Notes: generated by a model from the letters alone, not told the origin. 34,254 nucleotides of DNA from Pseudomonadota bacterium (GCA_018240505.1 JAFEFQ010000271.1:1-34254), one strand, 5' to 3'. Shown: positions 1 to 9,470, counted from the first letter of the stretch. Numbers and translations: made by a program.

Positions 1-19
1 TCGTCCGAGAGAGCCGCCT

Positions 20-47
20 ACTATACAACCAATTTCGTATCCGTCAA
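20..47 (-). promoter_or_regulatory. Strong rRNA-type promoter, proximal
   Basis: On the minus strand a -35 box TTGACG (42-47) and a -10 box TATAGT (20-25) are separated by 16 bases. The bases after the -10 are GC-rich (AGGCGG...), as in stringently controlled rRNA promoters. An AT-rich tract of A and T runs (about 51-79) sits just upstream of the -35, where an UP element would lie. Transcription would leave the window leftwards. In Xanthomonadales tyrS often neighbours an rRNA operon, so 16S rRNA is the likely target; that is inference because the gene is outside the window. Confidence 0.72.
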
Positions 48-132
48 CACCTTTTTGAAAATTTTTCGAAAAGTTTTGCCGGCGTTCGGCCCCTCGATCT
101 CGCCAGCGGCGGCACCAATCGAAGGGGGGCGA

Positions 133-160
133 ATCATACATCCGATTTCCGATTCGTCAA
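133..160 (-). promoter_or_regulatory. Second tandem rRNA-type promoter, distal
   Basis: A second minus-strand promoter has TTGACG (155-160), a 16-base spacer and TATGAT (133-138). Its -35 box and spacing are identical to those of the proximal promoter about 113 bases downstream, the usual P1/P2 layout of rRNA operons. Its spacer contains two copies of the heptamer TCCGATT (141-154, plus-strand reading), a member of the heptamer repeat families found elsewhere in this window. Confidence 0.65.
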
Positions 161-464
161 CACCCGCAAAGCAACTTTCTTTGCTTCGCCTCGCCGACGC
201 CCCGAAGGATCGCTCTTTGCCGCACCGCACCGTTTCCGGCCGCACGACGAAGGGCCGCGAATCCTAGCGGCACGAGAGTCGTTTTGGAAGCGGCGGATGC
301 GAATTTTTTTCGTTTTGCGCTGCGTCAGGTGGGCGCCCATCACGACCCGCGACCGGGCAAGTTGCCGCGAGATCCGCACTGACGGTGCCGTCGCCATGAA
401 GCTGACCCGGTCCGCAGGGCGCTCTCGCCCGGCCAGCGCTTGCTGCCGTTACGCGACGATCGGG

Positions 465-1019
465 TTACGGCAGGGTGACGCGCGCCTCGACCGTCAGGCC
501 ATGCTGCGCCTCGTGCGCGCGTATAGCGCGCATGCCCTCGCTCCAGTCCGGCGACGGCACGACCCGGAATCCGCGTTTTGCGTAGAACGGGGCGTTCCAC
601 GACACGTCGCGGAAGGTCGACAGCGTCAACCGCGGCAATCCCGCGCGCACGGCCCATTCCGCGACGCGCTCGATCAGCTTCGTGCCGATGCCGCGCCGGC
701 CATGTTCGGGCAACACGTCCATCTCCTCGATATACGCGCGGCCTTCGCGCTCGGAAACGAGCAGAAATCCGACCATCTCGCCCGCGTGCGTACATGCGAC
801 CCAGGCTTGGCCGCGCTGCACGAGATGCTGGAGTCGCCCGGTCGGGAAAGACGCATCCAGCGATTCGTCGATCAGACCCAGGCCGTAGGGCATGCGGCCG
901 GCGACGTCCTCTATTTCCTGCAATCGAGGAATGTCGCCGATCCGCGCCGGACGCAAGCCGTACAAGCACTCCGGTTCTGCTTCGACGCACGCCTCGTCAC
1001 CACGCCGCCCGGCATTCAT
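465..1019 (-). CDS. GNAT family N-acetyltransferase
   Basis: The 184-residue product has the acetyl-CoA-binding GNAT core: a strand ending in IEEMDVLPEHGRRGIGTKL, where the R/G-rich loop (Q/R-x-x-G-x-G/A type) holds the pyrophosphate of acetyl-CoA, then a helix and the late motif around WNAPFYAKRGF. The substrate cannot be predicted. The ATG at 1019 overlaps the stop of the upstream acetyltransferase gene (ATGA), so the two are probably translationally coupled. Frames extending further upstream would run through the neighbouring gene and were rejected. Confidence 0.82.
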   Translation of the reverse strand: MNAGRRGDEACVEAEPECLYGLRPARIGDIPRLQEIEDVAGRMPYGLGLIDESLDASFPTGRLQHLVQRGQAWVACTHAGEMVGFLLVSEREGRAYIEEMDVLPEHGRRGIGTKLIERVAEWAVRAGLPRLTLSTFRDVSWNAPFYAKRGFRVVPSPDWSEGMRAIRAHEAQHGLTVEARVTLP

Positions 1020-1441
1020 TGCGCCGCTCCGGTCAGCCGCTTGACGTACGCCATGCTTGCGAAACCGACCGGGTGATCGGCGACGCGCGCTGTTTCGATG
1101 TAGCCCAGGCGCGAGTAGAACCCCGGGGCCTGGAATTCGTGTGTGGCCAACAGAATCAATCGGCACTGTTTCGCTCGCGCATGCCGCTCGACGGCGCGCA
1201 GAAGCGCGGCGCCGATTCCCTTTCTGCGGACGGACTGCGCGACCCACAGATACGAAACATAGCAGCAGCCGCCCCATGTATAGCCGCAGGTTCCTGCTTC
1301 AATCGCCCCGGAAACGGTCTTGTCGAGCGCCGAGAACGACTCTCCATCGTCGTAGCCGGTTGCGGCGGCGTTGTATTCGTATATGCGCTGTACCAGAAAG
1401 GCCTCGACCTCCGGAGCGTCGCCCGTGCGTATCGTGAACAT
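1016..1441 (-). CDS. GNAT family N-acetyltransferase
   Basis: A 141-residue single-domain acetyltransferase. The acetyl-CoA loop is seen in YLWVAQSVRRKGIGAALLRAVE (arginines, then GIGAALL), and the C-terminal FYSRLGY motif is typical of the fold. The substrate is unknown. The start ATG at 1441 is preceded by GAGGA, unusually close to the start. It forms a two-gene unit with the acetyltransferase downstream (4-base overlap). The two share the fold but are not close duplicates. Confidence 0.82.
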   Translation of the reverse strand: MFTIRTGDAPEVEAFLVQRIYEYNAAATGYDDGESFSALDKTVSGAIEAGTCGYTWGGCCYVSYLWVAQSVRRKGIGAALLRAVERHARAKQCRLILLATHEFQAPGFYSRLGYIETARVADHPVGFASMAYVKRLTGAAQ

Positions 1442-1615
1442 TTCCTCATCCCGGTAGAACTCAAGCAGTTCCCGGGCAATGACGAGCGACCGCGCGATTC
1501 CTTACAGAAGCACGCCAAACGGCATCGAAACGGCGCGTCGCAGATTGGGCGAACGCATGACCGTTGATTCACTCTTTTCCGATTTTCCGCATCTTCGGCA
1601 GCGCTGCGGCAAACC

Positions 1616-2833
<1,218 letters not shown>

Positions 2834-2962
2834 CGTCGTTTCCACCCGCCTTTCGTGCAAAGCATACTTGTAGAAATCATCCGATCCGTTCAGTTTGCGT
2901 CAGATCGAAGTTAAAAAAACATTATTCGAGAAACCTACCAGAACCCTTTGAAAAACAAAGGA

Positions 2963-2991
2963 TTGACGCAGGGTTTTCGACTGGATATGGT
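2963..2991 (+). promoter_or_regulatory. Sigma-70 promoter of the M23 peptidase gene
   Basis: TTGACG (2963-2968), a 17-base spacer and TATGGT (2986-2991) form a near-consensus promoter ending about 26 bases before the GTG start at 3018. Transcription should begin near 2998, giving a short leader. No equally good promoter for divergent tyrS was seen in the same 184-base gap. Confidence 0.7.
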
Positions 2992-3017
2992 ACGGCCTGT
3001 TTTGTCGGAAACCGGCC

Positions 3018-4472
3018 GTGAACCTGAACAAAAACTACTCCGGCGCTCAGCGCACATCCAACTCCTGCGCCACGCGAATCGCCCCGCGGAACGGCGATGC
3101 CGACAAGTCCGGCAATGCAGCAAAGTGGACTTTTATACAAAATCTCGCGAAGGCGCCGCTGTCGTGGCGGCGTCGCCACGTCGTCCTCGCTGGCGCGATC
3201 GTCGCGGTACTCGTCGCCGCCGGCACGACGATCCCGACCTGGGCGCTCGCGATGCGCGACTCGGGTCATGCGCCGCGCACGATGCTCGACCTTCCTCTGC
3301 CGACATTATCGCCGGAAGATGCGGCCTTGTCTGCGGCGATCGACGCGGCGAACAGCGATCCGCTCGCCAACGACGGCGCCTGGCTGGTGGTCAAGGTCAA
3401 GTCGGGCCAGACGCTCGCCGACATCTTCCAGCAGCAAGGCCTCAACGCCTCCGATCTCGCGCGCCTGCTCGACGACCCCGACAACACGCGCTGCCTGCGC
3501 AGCATCCATCCGGGCGACGAATTCGCCTTCCTGCGCAACGACGATGGCTCGCTGCGTGCGGTGCGCTTCGACCGCGACGACCGCACGCGCGTGGTCGCGA
3601 GCTTCGGCGCCGACGGTATCAAGCAGACCGAACTCGACCGCAACATCGAGCGCCGCACCCACGTCGCCCACGGCAGCATCGACTCCTCGCTGTTCGGCGC
3701 GGGCGAAGCGGCCGGCATGAGCGACGCGATGGTGCTGCAGCTCGCCAACGCATTCGGTTACGACATCGACTTCGCCCAGGACCTGCGCACGGGCGACAGC
3801 TTCACCGTTCTCTACGACGACGTGTATCGCGAGGGCGAGCGCCTGCGCGACGGCGACATCATCGCCGCGACCTTCGTCAACAAGGGCAAGCGCTACTCCG
3901 CATTCCGCTTCACCAACAGTGCCGGCGAGACCAGCTACTACAGTGGCGAAGGCCGGCCGCTGAAGAAGACGTTCCTGCGCACGCCGCTCGATTTCTCGCG
4001 CATCACTTCGTACTTCTCGGTCGCGCGCATGCATCCGATCCTCGGCACGATGCGCGCGCACAAGGGCGTCGACTACGCCGCGCCGCAAGGCACGCCGATC
4101 CGCTCCGCCGGCGACGGCAGGATCGCGTTTCGCGGCTGGCAGCCGGGCTACGGCAACGTCGTCATCGTCCAGCACAACCCACACACGACGACGCTGTACG
4201 GACACATGTCGCGCCTCGGCGGCTACCAGGTCGGCCAGCATGTCGCGCAAGGCGCAACGATCGGCTACGTCGGCATGACCGGCCTCGCCACCGGGCCGCA
4301 CCTGCACTACGAATTCCGCGTCGACGGCCAGCACCGCAATCCGCTGACCGTGACGACGCTGCCGCCGGAGCCGCTGCCGGGCGTCGAACTCGCGCGCTTC
4401 CGCAGCCAGACCCAGCCGATGCTCGCGCGGCTCAACAAGCTCGAGGCCACGCAGCTCGCTTCGACAAAGTAG
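3018..4472 (+). CDS. M23 family murein DD-endopeptidase (MepM-like)
   Basis: A zinc-dependent LytM/M23 peptidase predicted to cut peptide cross-links in peptidoglycan in the periplasm. The 484-residue product has a basic N-terminus, one membrane anchor (about 54-76, HVVLAGAIVAVLVAAG...), an N-terminal region with a LysM/OapA-like stretch (WLVVKVKSGQTLADIFQQQG), and a C-terminal M23 domain. Metal ligands are visible: H348 and D352 in HKGVD, H430 in HLH (H428-L-H430), with H396 in YGHMS as a further active-site histidine. The GTG start at 3018 lies just after a strong promoter. It is followed by anmK, which fits a role in cell-wall turnover. Confidence 0.92.
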   Translation: MNLNKNYSGAQRTSNSCATRIAPRNGDADKSGNAAKWTFIQNLAKAPLSWRRRHVVLAGAIVAVLVAAGTTIPTWALAMRDSGHAPRTMLDLPLPTLSPEDAALSAAIDAANSDPLANDGAWLVVKVKSGQTLADIFQQQGLNASDLARLLDDPDNTRCLRSIHPGDEFAFLRNDDGSLRAVRFDRDDRTRVVASFGADGIKQTELDRNIERRTHVAHGSIDSSLFGAGEAAGMSDAMVLQLANAFGYDIDFAQDLRTGDSFTVLYDDVYREGERLRDGDIIAATFVNKGKRYSAFRFTNSAGETSYYSGEGRPLKKTFLRTPLDFSRITSYFSVARMHPILGTMRAHKGVDYAAPQGTPIRSAGDGRIAFRGWQPGYGNVVIVQHNPHTTTLYGHMSRLGGYQVGQHVAQGATIGYVGMTGLATGPHLHYEFRVDGQHRNPLTVTTLPPEPLPGVELARFRSQTQPMLARLNKLEATQLASTK

Positions 4473-4497
4473 CGCTTCCCGAGCGAAGAAAAAATCT

Positions 4498-4591
4498 ACC
4501 ACGAAGACACGGAGATCACGGAGTAAGAGCCACGGAGAAAAGCACAAGATTCTTTGTTACTTTGTCTCCGTGATCTTCGTGTCTTCGTGGT
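4498..4591. repeat. Long inverted repeat of the ACCACGAAGACACG type
   Basis: Two 26-base arms (4498-4523 and 4566-4591) are inverted copies with one mismatch, separated by 42 bases. The arms begin ACCACGAAGACACG and continue with ATCACGGAG. The transcript could form a long hairpin between the peptidase gene and anmK. Similar CACGAAGA/CACGGAGA-rich repeats are known as dispersed intergenic repeats in many environmental bacteria; whether this is the same family is inference. It may reduce read-through into anmK. Confidence 0.75.
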
Positions 4592-4639
4592 GAATCTTCC
4601 GCTTCTGCGTTTGATCGTGCGCCCAACTCTGATAACGAC

Positions 4640-5770
4640 ATGGCCTCGGTGTACCTCGGCCTGATCTCCGGCACCAGCGCCGACGGCATCGACGTCGCGC
4701 TGGCCTCGTTCACTCGCAAACCGAAGCTGCTCGCGAGCCTGATCCATCCCTACCCGGAAGATCTGCGTCGGCGCATCCTCGCGCTCGCACAGGGCGACGG
4801 GAGCATCGCGCTCGACGAACTTGGCGCGCTCGACGTCGAAATTGCGCGTACGTTTGCCGCCGCCGCGAACACGCTGCTGCAGCGCGAAGGCATCGATGCA
4901 ACGCGGATCCGTGCCCTCGGCTCGCATGGCCAGACCGTGCGCCACCGCCCGCTGGGTGCGGCGCCGTACACGCTGCAACTCGGCGATCCAAACGTCATCG
5001 CCGAACTGACCGGCGTCACGACCGTCGCCGATTTCCGTCGCCGCGACATCGCCGCGGGCGGCCACGGCGCGCCGCTCGCGCCGGCGTTCCACGCAGCGAT
5101 GCTGGCGAAAGACAAGAACACACCGTCCAGGGGCAGCCGCGTCGTACTCAACCTGGGCGGCATCGCCAACATCACGATTCTTTCCGACGACGAAAAAAAA
5201 CCGCTGCGCGGCTTCGACACCGGGCCCGCGAGCTGCCTGTTGGACGCCTGGATCGCCAAACATCAGGATCAGCCCTACGACAAGGGCGGCGCCTTCGCCG
5301 CCTCCGGCCACGTCGACGAGACCCTGCTAAACCGCCTGTTGTCCGAGCCCTATTTCGCCGAGCCGCCGCCGAAAAGCACCGGCCGCGAAGTATTCCATCT
5401 GACCTGGCTCGCCGAACACCTGCGTGGCCTCGCGATCGCGACGAAACACGTGCAGGCGACGCTGGTCGCGCTGTCGGCGCTGTCGATCGCCGCCGCGATC
5501 CGCACGCACGCACGCGACGCAAGAGAGGTCTGGGCCTGCGGCGGCGGCGTGCACAATCCCGTGTTGATGGCCGCGATCGCGGCGGCGCTCGCACCGATTC
5601 CCGTCGCCAGCGTCGCCGAGCTCGGCATCGACCCTGATTTCGTCGAAGCGATGACCTTTGCCTGGCTCGCGCGCGAGCGCCTCGAGAACCGCGCCGCGCC
5701 GAACGTGCATACCGTCACCGGTGCACGCGGGCCGCGTGTTCTCGGCGGTGTTTATTGCGCAGGCAGCTAA
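4640..5770 (+). CDS. anmK: Anhydro-N-acetylmuramic acid kinase
   Basis: Phosphorylates and opens 1,6-anhydro-MurNAc released by lytic transglycosylases, giving MurNAc-6-phosphate for murein recycling. The 376-residue product matches the family in length and motifs: the ATP-binding GTSADGID (residues 11-18), SHGQTVRH, the catalytic-region DFRRRDIAAGGHGAPL, NLGGIANIT and FDTGPASCLLDAW. ATG at 4640 directly precedes MASVYLGLISG. Its stop codon (TAA, 5768-5770) overlaps that of the convergent ampG gene (TAG, 5769-5767). Its neighbours, a murein endopeptidase and the AmpG importer, act in the same cycle. Confidence 0.96.
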   Translation: MASVYLGLISGTSADGIDVALASFTRKPKLLASLIHPYPEDLRRRILALAQGDGSIALDELGALDVEIARTFAAAANTLLQREGIDATRIRALGSHGQTVRHRPLGAAPYTLQLGDPNVIAELTGVTTVADFRRRDIAAGGHGAPLAPAFHAAMLAKDKNTPSRGSRVVLNLGGIANITILSDDEKKPLRGFDTGPASCLLDAWIAKHQDQPYDKGGAFAASGHVDETLLNRLLSEPYFAEPPPKSTGREVFHLTWLAEHLRGLAIATKHVQATLVALSALSIAAAIRTHARDAREVWACGGGVHNPVLMAAIAAALAPIPVASVAELGIDPDFVEAMTFAWLARERLENRAAPNVHTVTGARGPRVLGGVYCAGS

Positions 5771-7032
5771 GCCGTCGACGATTTCGCATCGAGCCGCGCG
5801 AATTGCCCATCCAGCGCGAACAGCAGCAGCAAGCCCGGCACCGCGCAGGCGAGGCTCACGGCGAAATAGACGATCCAGCCGTAGTCCGCCGCGATCCAAC
5901 CGGCGATCGGGCCGACGAAGATGCGCGCGGCCGAATCGAGTGCGCTGAACAGCGCGTACTGCGTCGCACTGAATCGTTTGTCGCACAGGGCCATCAGCAG
6001 CGCGACGAAAGCGCCAGTACCCAGACCCGAAGTGAAATTCTCCGCCGCCACCGCCGTCACCAGTGCCGGGTAACCCTGCCAGCCGAGCGCGATGGCGAAG
6101 AATCCCAGCGCGCCCAAGCCTTGCAGCACGCCGAAAATCCACAGCGCGCGGCGCAACGACCAGCGCTCGAGCAGCAGGCCTCCGGCGAAGGCACCGACGA
6201 CGGTCGCGGCAAGTCCGAACACCTTGTTGACCCAGCCGACGTCGCTCAGCGCATAGCCCGCACCGCGCAGTAAGAAAGTGCTGGACAGGCTCAACGCGAA
6301 CGCATTGCCGAGCTTGTACACGAGGATCAGCGCGAGCCACTGCAGCGCTTGGGTCCGCGCGAAGAATTCGCGCAACGGCTCGACGTAGGCTTTCAGAAGG
6401 GAGTGTGCGGACTCCTCGGCCACGCGCCGCTCCGGCGCGATCAGCGTGCCGACAATGCCGATGGCCATGAAGGCCGCCATCGCCAGATACGCGTGGCGGA
6501 ACCCGTAGTGACCGGCAAGGATCAGCGCGAAGCCGCCCGAGACGACCATCGCGATGCGATAGCCGCCGACGCCGAGCGCGGCGCCGAGGCCGCGATCCTG
6601 CGGCAGGAGCTGATCGGCGCGATAGGCGTCGACCGCAATGTCCTGCGTCGCCGACAACGTCGCCAGCACGATTGCCAGCAGGGCGATGGCGGGCAGCGAG
6701 GTTTGCGGCGACAGGCCCGCGATCAGCACGAGCGCACCGACGATGCCGAACTGCGTCCACAGCATCCAGCCGCGACGCCCACCCAGAACCGGCAGCGAAT
6801 AGCGATCGATCAACGGCGCCCAGAGAAACTTGAACACGTAGGCGAGTGCGACAAGCTTGATCGCGCCGATGGTCTTGAGGCTCAGGCCACTGACCGCGCA
6901 CCAGGCTTCGAGCGTCGAGAACGACAGCGCGACCGGCAACCCGGACCCGAATCCGAGCAGGGTGATTGCGCTGAGCGTGCGCTTGCGCTGCGCGCCTGCC
7001 GACGCCTCGGTGTTGGGAGGCCCGTCCGTCAC
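5767..7032 (-). CDS. ampG: AmpG-like muropeptide MFS permease
   Basis: Predicted inner-membrane importer of anhydro-muropeptides (GlcNAc-anhydroMurNAc-peptides) for recycling. The 421-residue product is a multi-span major facilitator protein. The segment TIGAIKLVALAYVFKFLWAP followed by LIDRY and RRGW is the AmpG/SLC33 signature. The gene begins at GTG 7032, which overlaps the xthA stop (GTGA), so it is probably coupled to xthA. It lies tail to tail with anmK, whose substrate derives from what AmpG imports. The specificity call rests on similarity and on this context. Confidence 0.86.
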   Translation of the reverse strand: MTDGPPNTEASAGAQRKRTLSAITLLGFGSGLPVALSFSTLEAWCAVSGLSLKTIGAIKLVALAYVFKFLWAPLIDRYSLPVLGGRRGWMLWTQFGIVGALVLIAGLSPQTSLPAIALLAIVLATLSATQDIAVDAYRADQLLPQDRGLGAALGVGGYRIAMVVSGGFALILAGHYGFRHAYLAMAAFMAIGIVGTLIAPERRVAEESAHSLLKAYVEPLREFFARTQALQWLALILVYKLGNAFALSLSSTFLLRGAGYALSDVGWVNKVFGLAATVVGAFAGGLLLERWSLRRALWIFGVLQGLGALGFFAIALGWQGYPALVTAVAAENFTSGLGTGAFVALLMALCDKRFSATQYALFSALDSAARIFVGPIAGWIAADYGWIVYFAVSLACAVPGLLLLFALDGQFARLDAKSSTA

Positions 7033-7829
7033 CGGTACTCGACCAGCATCGGCGCGTGGTCGGAGAAGCGCGGCGCAGGCGTGATCTCGCAGCCTTTCAC
7101 CTTCTTGCCCATGCCCGGCGTGACGATCTGGTAGTCGATGCGCCAACCGACGTTGTTCGCGCGCGCGCCGCCGCGGTTGGACCACCAGGTGTATTCGACC
7201 GTATCGGGCTTGGCCACGCGGAACGCGTCGTGCCAGCCGTTTTTCGGCGGCGTACTCAACCCGTCGCCGTGCGCGTCCGCGATCAGGCCGTTGAGCCAGG
7301 CGCGCTCGGGCGGCAGGCAGCCGGAATTCTTCTGGTTCGAGGTCCAGTTCTTGATGTCGTTTTTCGCGCGCACGATGTTCCAGTCGCCGCACAGTACGTA
7401 GTCGCGGCCGGACTTGAGCCATTCGTCGAAAACCGCCTTGAGCCAGTTCATGACTTCGAACTTGAAACCCTGCCGCTCCTCGCCCGACGTGCCGGACGGA
7501 ATGTAGAACGACACGACGCTGAGCTTGCCGTAGCGCGCCTCCATGTAGCGGCCTTCGTCGTCGAACGGCGCCCAGCCGAGCGTGGTGCGCACTTCGTCGG
7601 GCTCGCGCTTCGAATAGATCGCCACGCCCGAATAGCCCTTCTTCGTTGTCGCATCGCGGTAGAAACAATGATGCCCGTCCGGACGGAACATCGGATCGGT
7701 GAGCTGATCCTCCTGCGCCTTGGTTTCCTGCAGACAGACCACGTCGGCGTCCTGTTTCTTCAACCACTCGAAGAAACCCTTGTTCGCGGCGGAACGAATG
7801 CCGTTGGCATTGAAGGTGATGATGCGCAT
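7029..7829 (-). CDS. xthA: Exodeoxyribonuclease III / AP endonuclease
   Basis: Cytoplasmic base-excision repair enzyme: cuts DNA 5' of abasic sites and trims 3' ends. The 266-residue product shows the full exonuclease III pattern: N7 and E34 (MRIITFNANGIRS, CLQETKAQ), GDWNIV with catalytic Asp/Asn, and a C-terminal SDHAPMLVEYR with the catalytic Asp-His pair (D257, H258). ATG at 7829 is well placed by homology, but no Shine-Dalgarno is present: the upstream sequence is CTCA and then eleven copies of CCGCTCA on the coding strand. ampG follows with a 4-base overlap. Confidence 0.95.
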   Translation of the reverse strand: MRIITFNANGIRSAANKGFFEWLKKQDADVVCLQETKAQEDQLTDPMFRPDGHHCFYRDATTKKGYSGVAIYSKREPDEVRTTLGWAPFDDEGRYMEARYGKLSVVSFYIPSGTSGEERQGFKFEVMNWLKAVFDEWLKSGRDYVLCGDWNIVRAKNDIKNWTSNQKNSGCLPPERAWLNGLIADAHGDGLSTPPKNGWHDAFRVAKPDTVEYTWWSNRGGARANNVGWRIDYQIVTPGMGKKVKGCEITPAPRFSDHAPMLVEYR

Positions 7830-7833
7830 TGAG

Positions 7834-7910
7834 TGAGCGGTGAGCGGTGAGCGGTGAGCGGTGAGCGGTGAGCGGTGAGCGGTGAGCGGTGAGCGGTGAG
7901 CGGTGAGCGG
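7834..7910. repeat. Heptanucleotide tandem repeat, 11 perfect copies of TGAGCGG
   Basis: Exactly eleven contiguous, identical 7-base units (77 bases) end four bases from the xthA start codon at 7829. On the xthA strand the unit reads CCGCTCA. The perfect identity suggests recent expansion by strand slippage. The array takes the place of a normal ribosome-binding site for xthA. Confidence 0.97.
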
Positions 7911-7993
7911 AACAAGAGTAGCTGATTTTCCTCGGCTTCACCGGCAGGTTGCACGAATGCCCGGCAAACGATGAGCGAACCTGCTGCTAACAT

Positions 7994-8021
7994 CCGCTCA
8001 CCGCTCATCGCTCACCGCTGA
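7994..8021. repeat. Inverted heptamer array, 4 degenerate copies of CCGCTCA
   Basis: Units CCGCTCA, CCGCTCA, TCGCTCA and CCGCTGA run 7994-8021 and end one base before the pyrE ATG at 8023. They are the reverse complement of the array at 7834-7910, across an 83-base unique spacer. The two arrays could pair as a stem, and both read CCGCTCA towards the gene they precede. Confidence 0.93.
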
Positions 8022-8022
8022 C

Positions 8023-8670
8023 ATGCTCCCTCATCAACGCGCCTTCCTCGATCTCGCCCTCGCCAAGAACGCGTTGCGCTTCGGCGAATTCACACTCAAG
8101 TCGGGGCGGGCGAGCCCGTATTTCTTCAACGCGGGGATGATCGCGTCGGGCGCGGCCCTGGCCACGCTCGGGCGCGCCTACGCGCAGGCGGCGCTCGACT
8201 CGGGCATCGGCTTCGACATGTTGTTCGGGCCAGCCTACAAGGGCATCTCGCTGGCGACCGCGACGTCGATCGCGCTTGCGGATATGGCAAAACGGGATGT
8301 GCCGGTCGCGTTCAACCGCAAGGAAGCCAAGGCGCACGGCGAAGGTGGCGTAGTGATCGGCGCGCCGCTCGCCGGGCGCGTGTTGATCGTCGACGACGTA
8401 ATAACGGCGGGCACGGCGATCCGCGAATCGCTCGCGTTGATCGCCGCGCACGGCGCAACGCCTGCCGGCATCCTGATCGCGCTCGATCGTCAGGAGCGTG
8501 GCCGGGGTGCGTTGTCGGCGGTACAGGAAGTCGAGCGCGAGTTCGGCGTGCCGGTGATCGCGATCGCGCGCCTCGTCGAGCTGTTTGCGCTGATCGCGGC
8601 ACGGCCGGATCTGGCCGCGCATCGCGAACGGATGGAAGCGTACCGGCAAGCCTATGCCGCCGCTGAATGA
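8023..8670 (+). CDS. pyrE: Orotate phosphoribosyltransferase
   Basis: Joins orotate and PRPP to give orotidine-5'-phosphate in pyrimidine synthesis (cytoplasm). The 215-residue product has the family's usual length, the PRPP-binding motif [13 protein letters not shown] (residues 120-132), and the N-terminal [14 protein letters not shown] strand-loop that binds orotate. ATG at 8023 begins [13 protein letters not shown] and is preceded directly by heptamer repeats rather than a Shine-Dalgarno. It is divergent from xthA. Confidence 0.96.
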   Translation: MLPHQRAFLDLALAKNALRFGEFTLKSGRASPYFFNAGMIASGAALATLGRAYAQAALDSGIGFDMLFGPAYKGISLATATSIALADMAKRDVPVAFNRKEAKAHGEGGVVIGAPLAGRVLIVDDVITAGTAIRESLALIAAHGATPAGILIALDRQERGRGALSAVQEVEREFGVPVIAIARLVELFALIAARPDLAAHRERMEAYRQAYAAAE

Positions 8671-8735
8671 TGCGGTGGCGAGCACTTTCTGCGAGTCCGC
8701 GATCGTTTATGCTTTGCAAAAATCAGGGATATTTC

Positions 8736-9389
8736 ATGCGCTCCAGCACTTTCCTCGCTTTGACGCTCGGCCTCGCGGCCGTTGCCTCGCAATACGCCCG
8801 CGCCGATGACAAAGGTTTGCACAACCGCTATCGCTGGACCGACGCGCATGGCGTCGTTCAGTACGGCGACGTGCCGACCGCCGAAGCGCTGCAGGCCGGC
8901 TACGATGTGGTCGACGCGCGCGGCATCGTGGTCAGGCACGTCGACCGGGTCAAGAACGCAGACGAGAAAAAAGCCGACGCGGCGGCGGCCGATGCATCCG
9001 CGCGCGAAAAGCAGCGCGTCGAGGAGATCGCCCAGGCCGATCGACAGTTGTTGCGGGCCTACCCTTCCGAACAAGCATTGATCGCCGCGCAGAAAGGGCG
9101 CGTCGTCGCGATCGACCAGGACCTCGCCAACGTCAAGATCAGCGAGGCCAACCAGGAAAAGAGTCTGGCCGAGCAGCTCGCTTACGCTTCCACGTTCGAA
9201 CGCGACGGCAAGCCGGTACCGGCGCCGGTCAAGCAGCAGATCGAGGTGCTGAGCAAGAACGTCGCCGCGCAGAAGAAATACACCGCGGACAAACTCGCGG
9301 AGCGCGCGCAATCGGAACAGAAGGCACAAGATGAACTCGCCCACTACCGCGAACTGCGTGCAGCGCAGCAGAAAGCTGGCGCAGACTAG
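8736..9389 (+). CDS. DUF4124 domain periplasmic protein with coiled coil
   Basis: A 217-residue protein of unknown function. Residues 1 to about 24 are a signal peptide (MRSSTFLALTLGLAAVASQYARA). Next comes the DUF4124 signature NRYRWTDAHGVVQYGDVP, a small beta domain common in proteobacterial envelope proteins. The rest is charged, Ala/Glu/Lys/Gln-rich and likely helical or coiled-coil. ATG at 8736 is preceded by AGGGA at good distance; earlier in-frame starts would spoil the signal peptide. It follows pyrE by 65 bases. The name describes a domain, not an activity. Confidence 0.82.
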   Translation: MRSSTFLALTLGLAAVASQYARADDKGLHNRYRWTDAHGVVQYGDVPTAEALQAGYDVVDARGIVVRHVDRVKNADEKKADAAAADASAREKQRVEEIAQADRQLLRAYPSEQALIAAQKGRVVAIDQDLANVKISEANQEKSLAEQLAYASTFERDGKPVPAPVKQQIEVLSKNVAAQKKYTADKLAERAQSEQKAQDELAHYRELRAAQQKAGAD

Positions 9390-9470
9390 CCATCGGACCG
9401 TCGCGCCGGGATTTTTGCGTATCGATTCCGGGCACGACGAGTCGAACGGCGGCGCCACGAAGCCCGCCTG

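Larger units (their letters stand above)
1..464. other. Non-coding leader region upstream of a leftward operon
   Basis: No convincing gene is seen here; the short open frames on both strands look like chance frames in GC-rich DNA. The left third holds two well-formed tandem promoters on the minus strand and an AT-rich tract, described separately. The rest (about 165-464) shows no promoter or protein I recognise. An imperfect hairpin (GCCGTTAC / GTTACGGC, about 448-475) overlaps the 3' end of the neighbouring acetyltransferase gene and may help end that transcript. Confidence 0.6.

Noticed and set aside
21..397. Short open frames near the left edge
   Set aside because: They cross two clear promoters and contain no recognisable protein features.
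2834..2860. A longer TyrRS start at TTG 2860
   Set aside because: The ATG at 2833 has GGTGGAA upstream and matches the family N-terminus.
7834..7910. Possible CRISPR array
   Set aside because: The 7-base units are contiguous with no spacers, so it is a simple tandem repeat.
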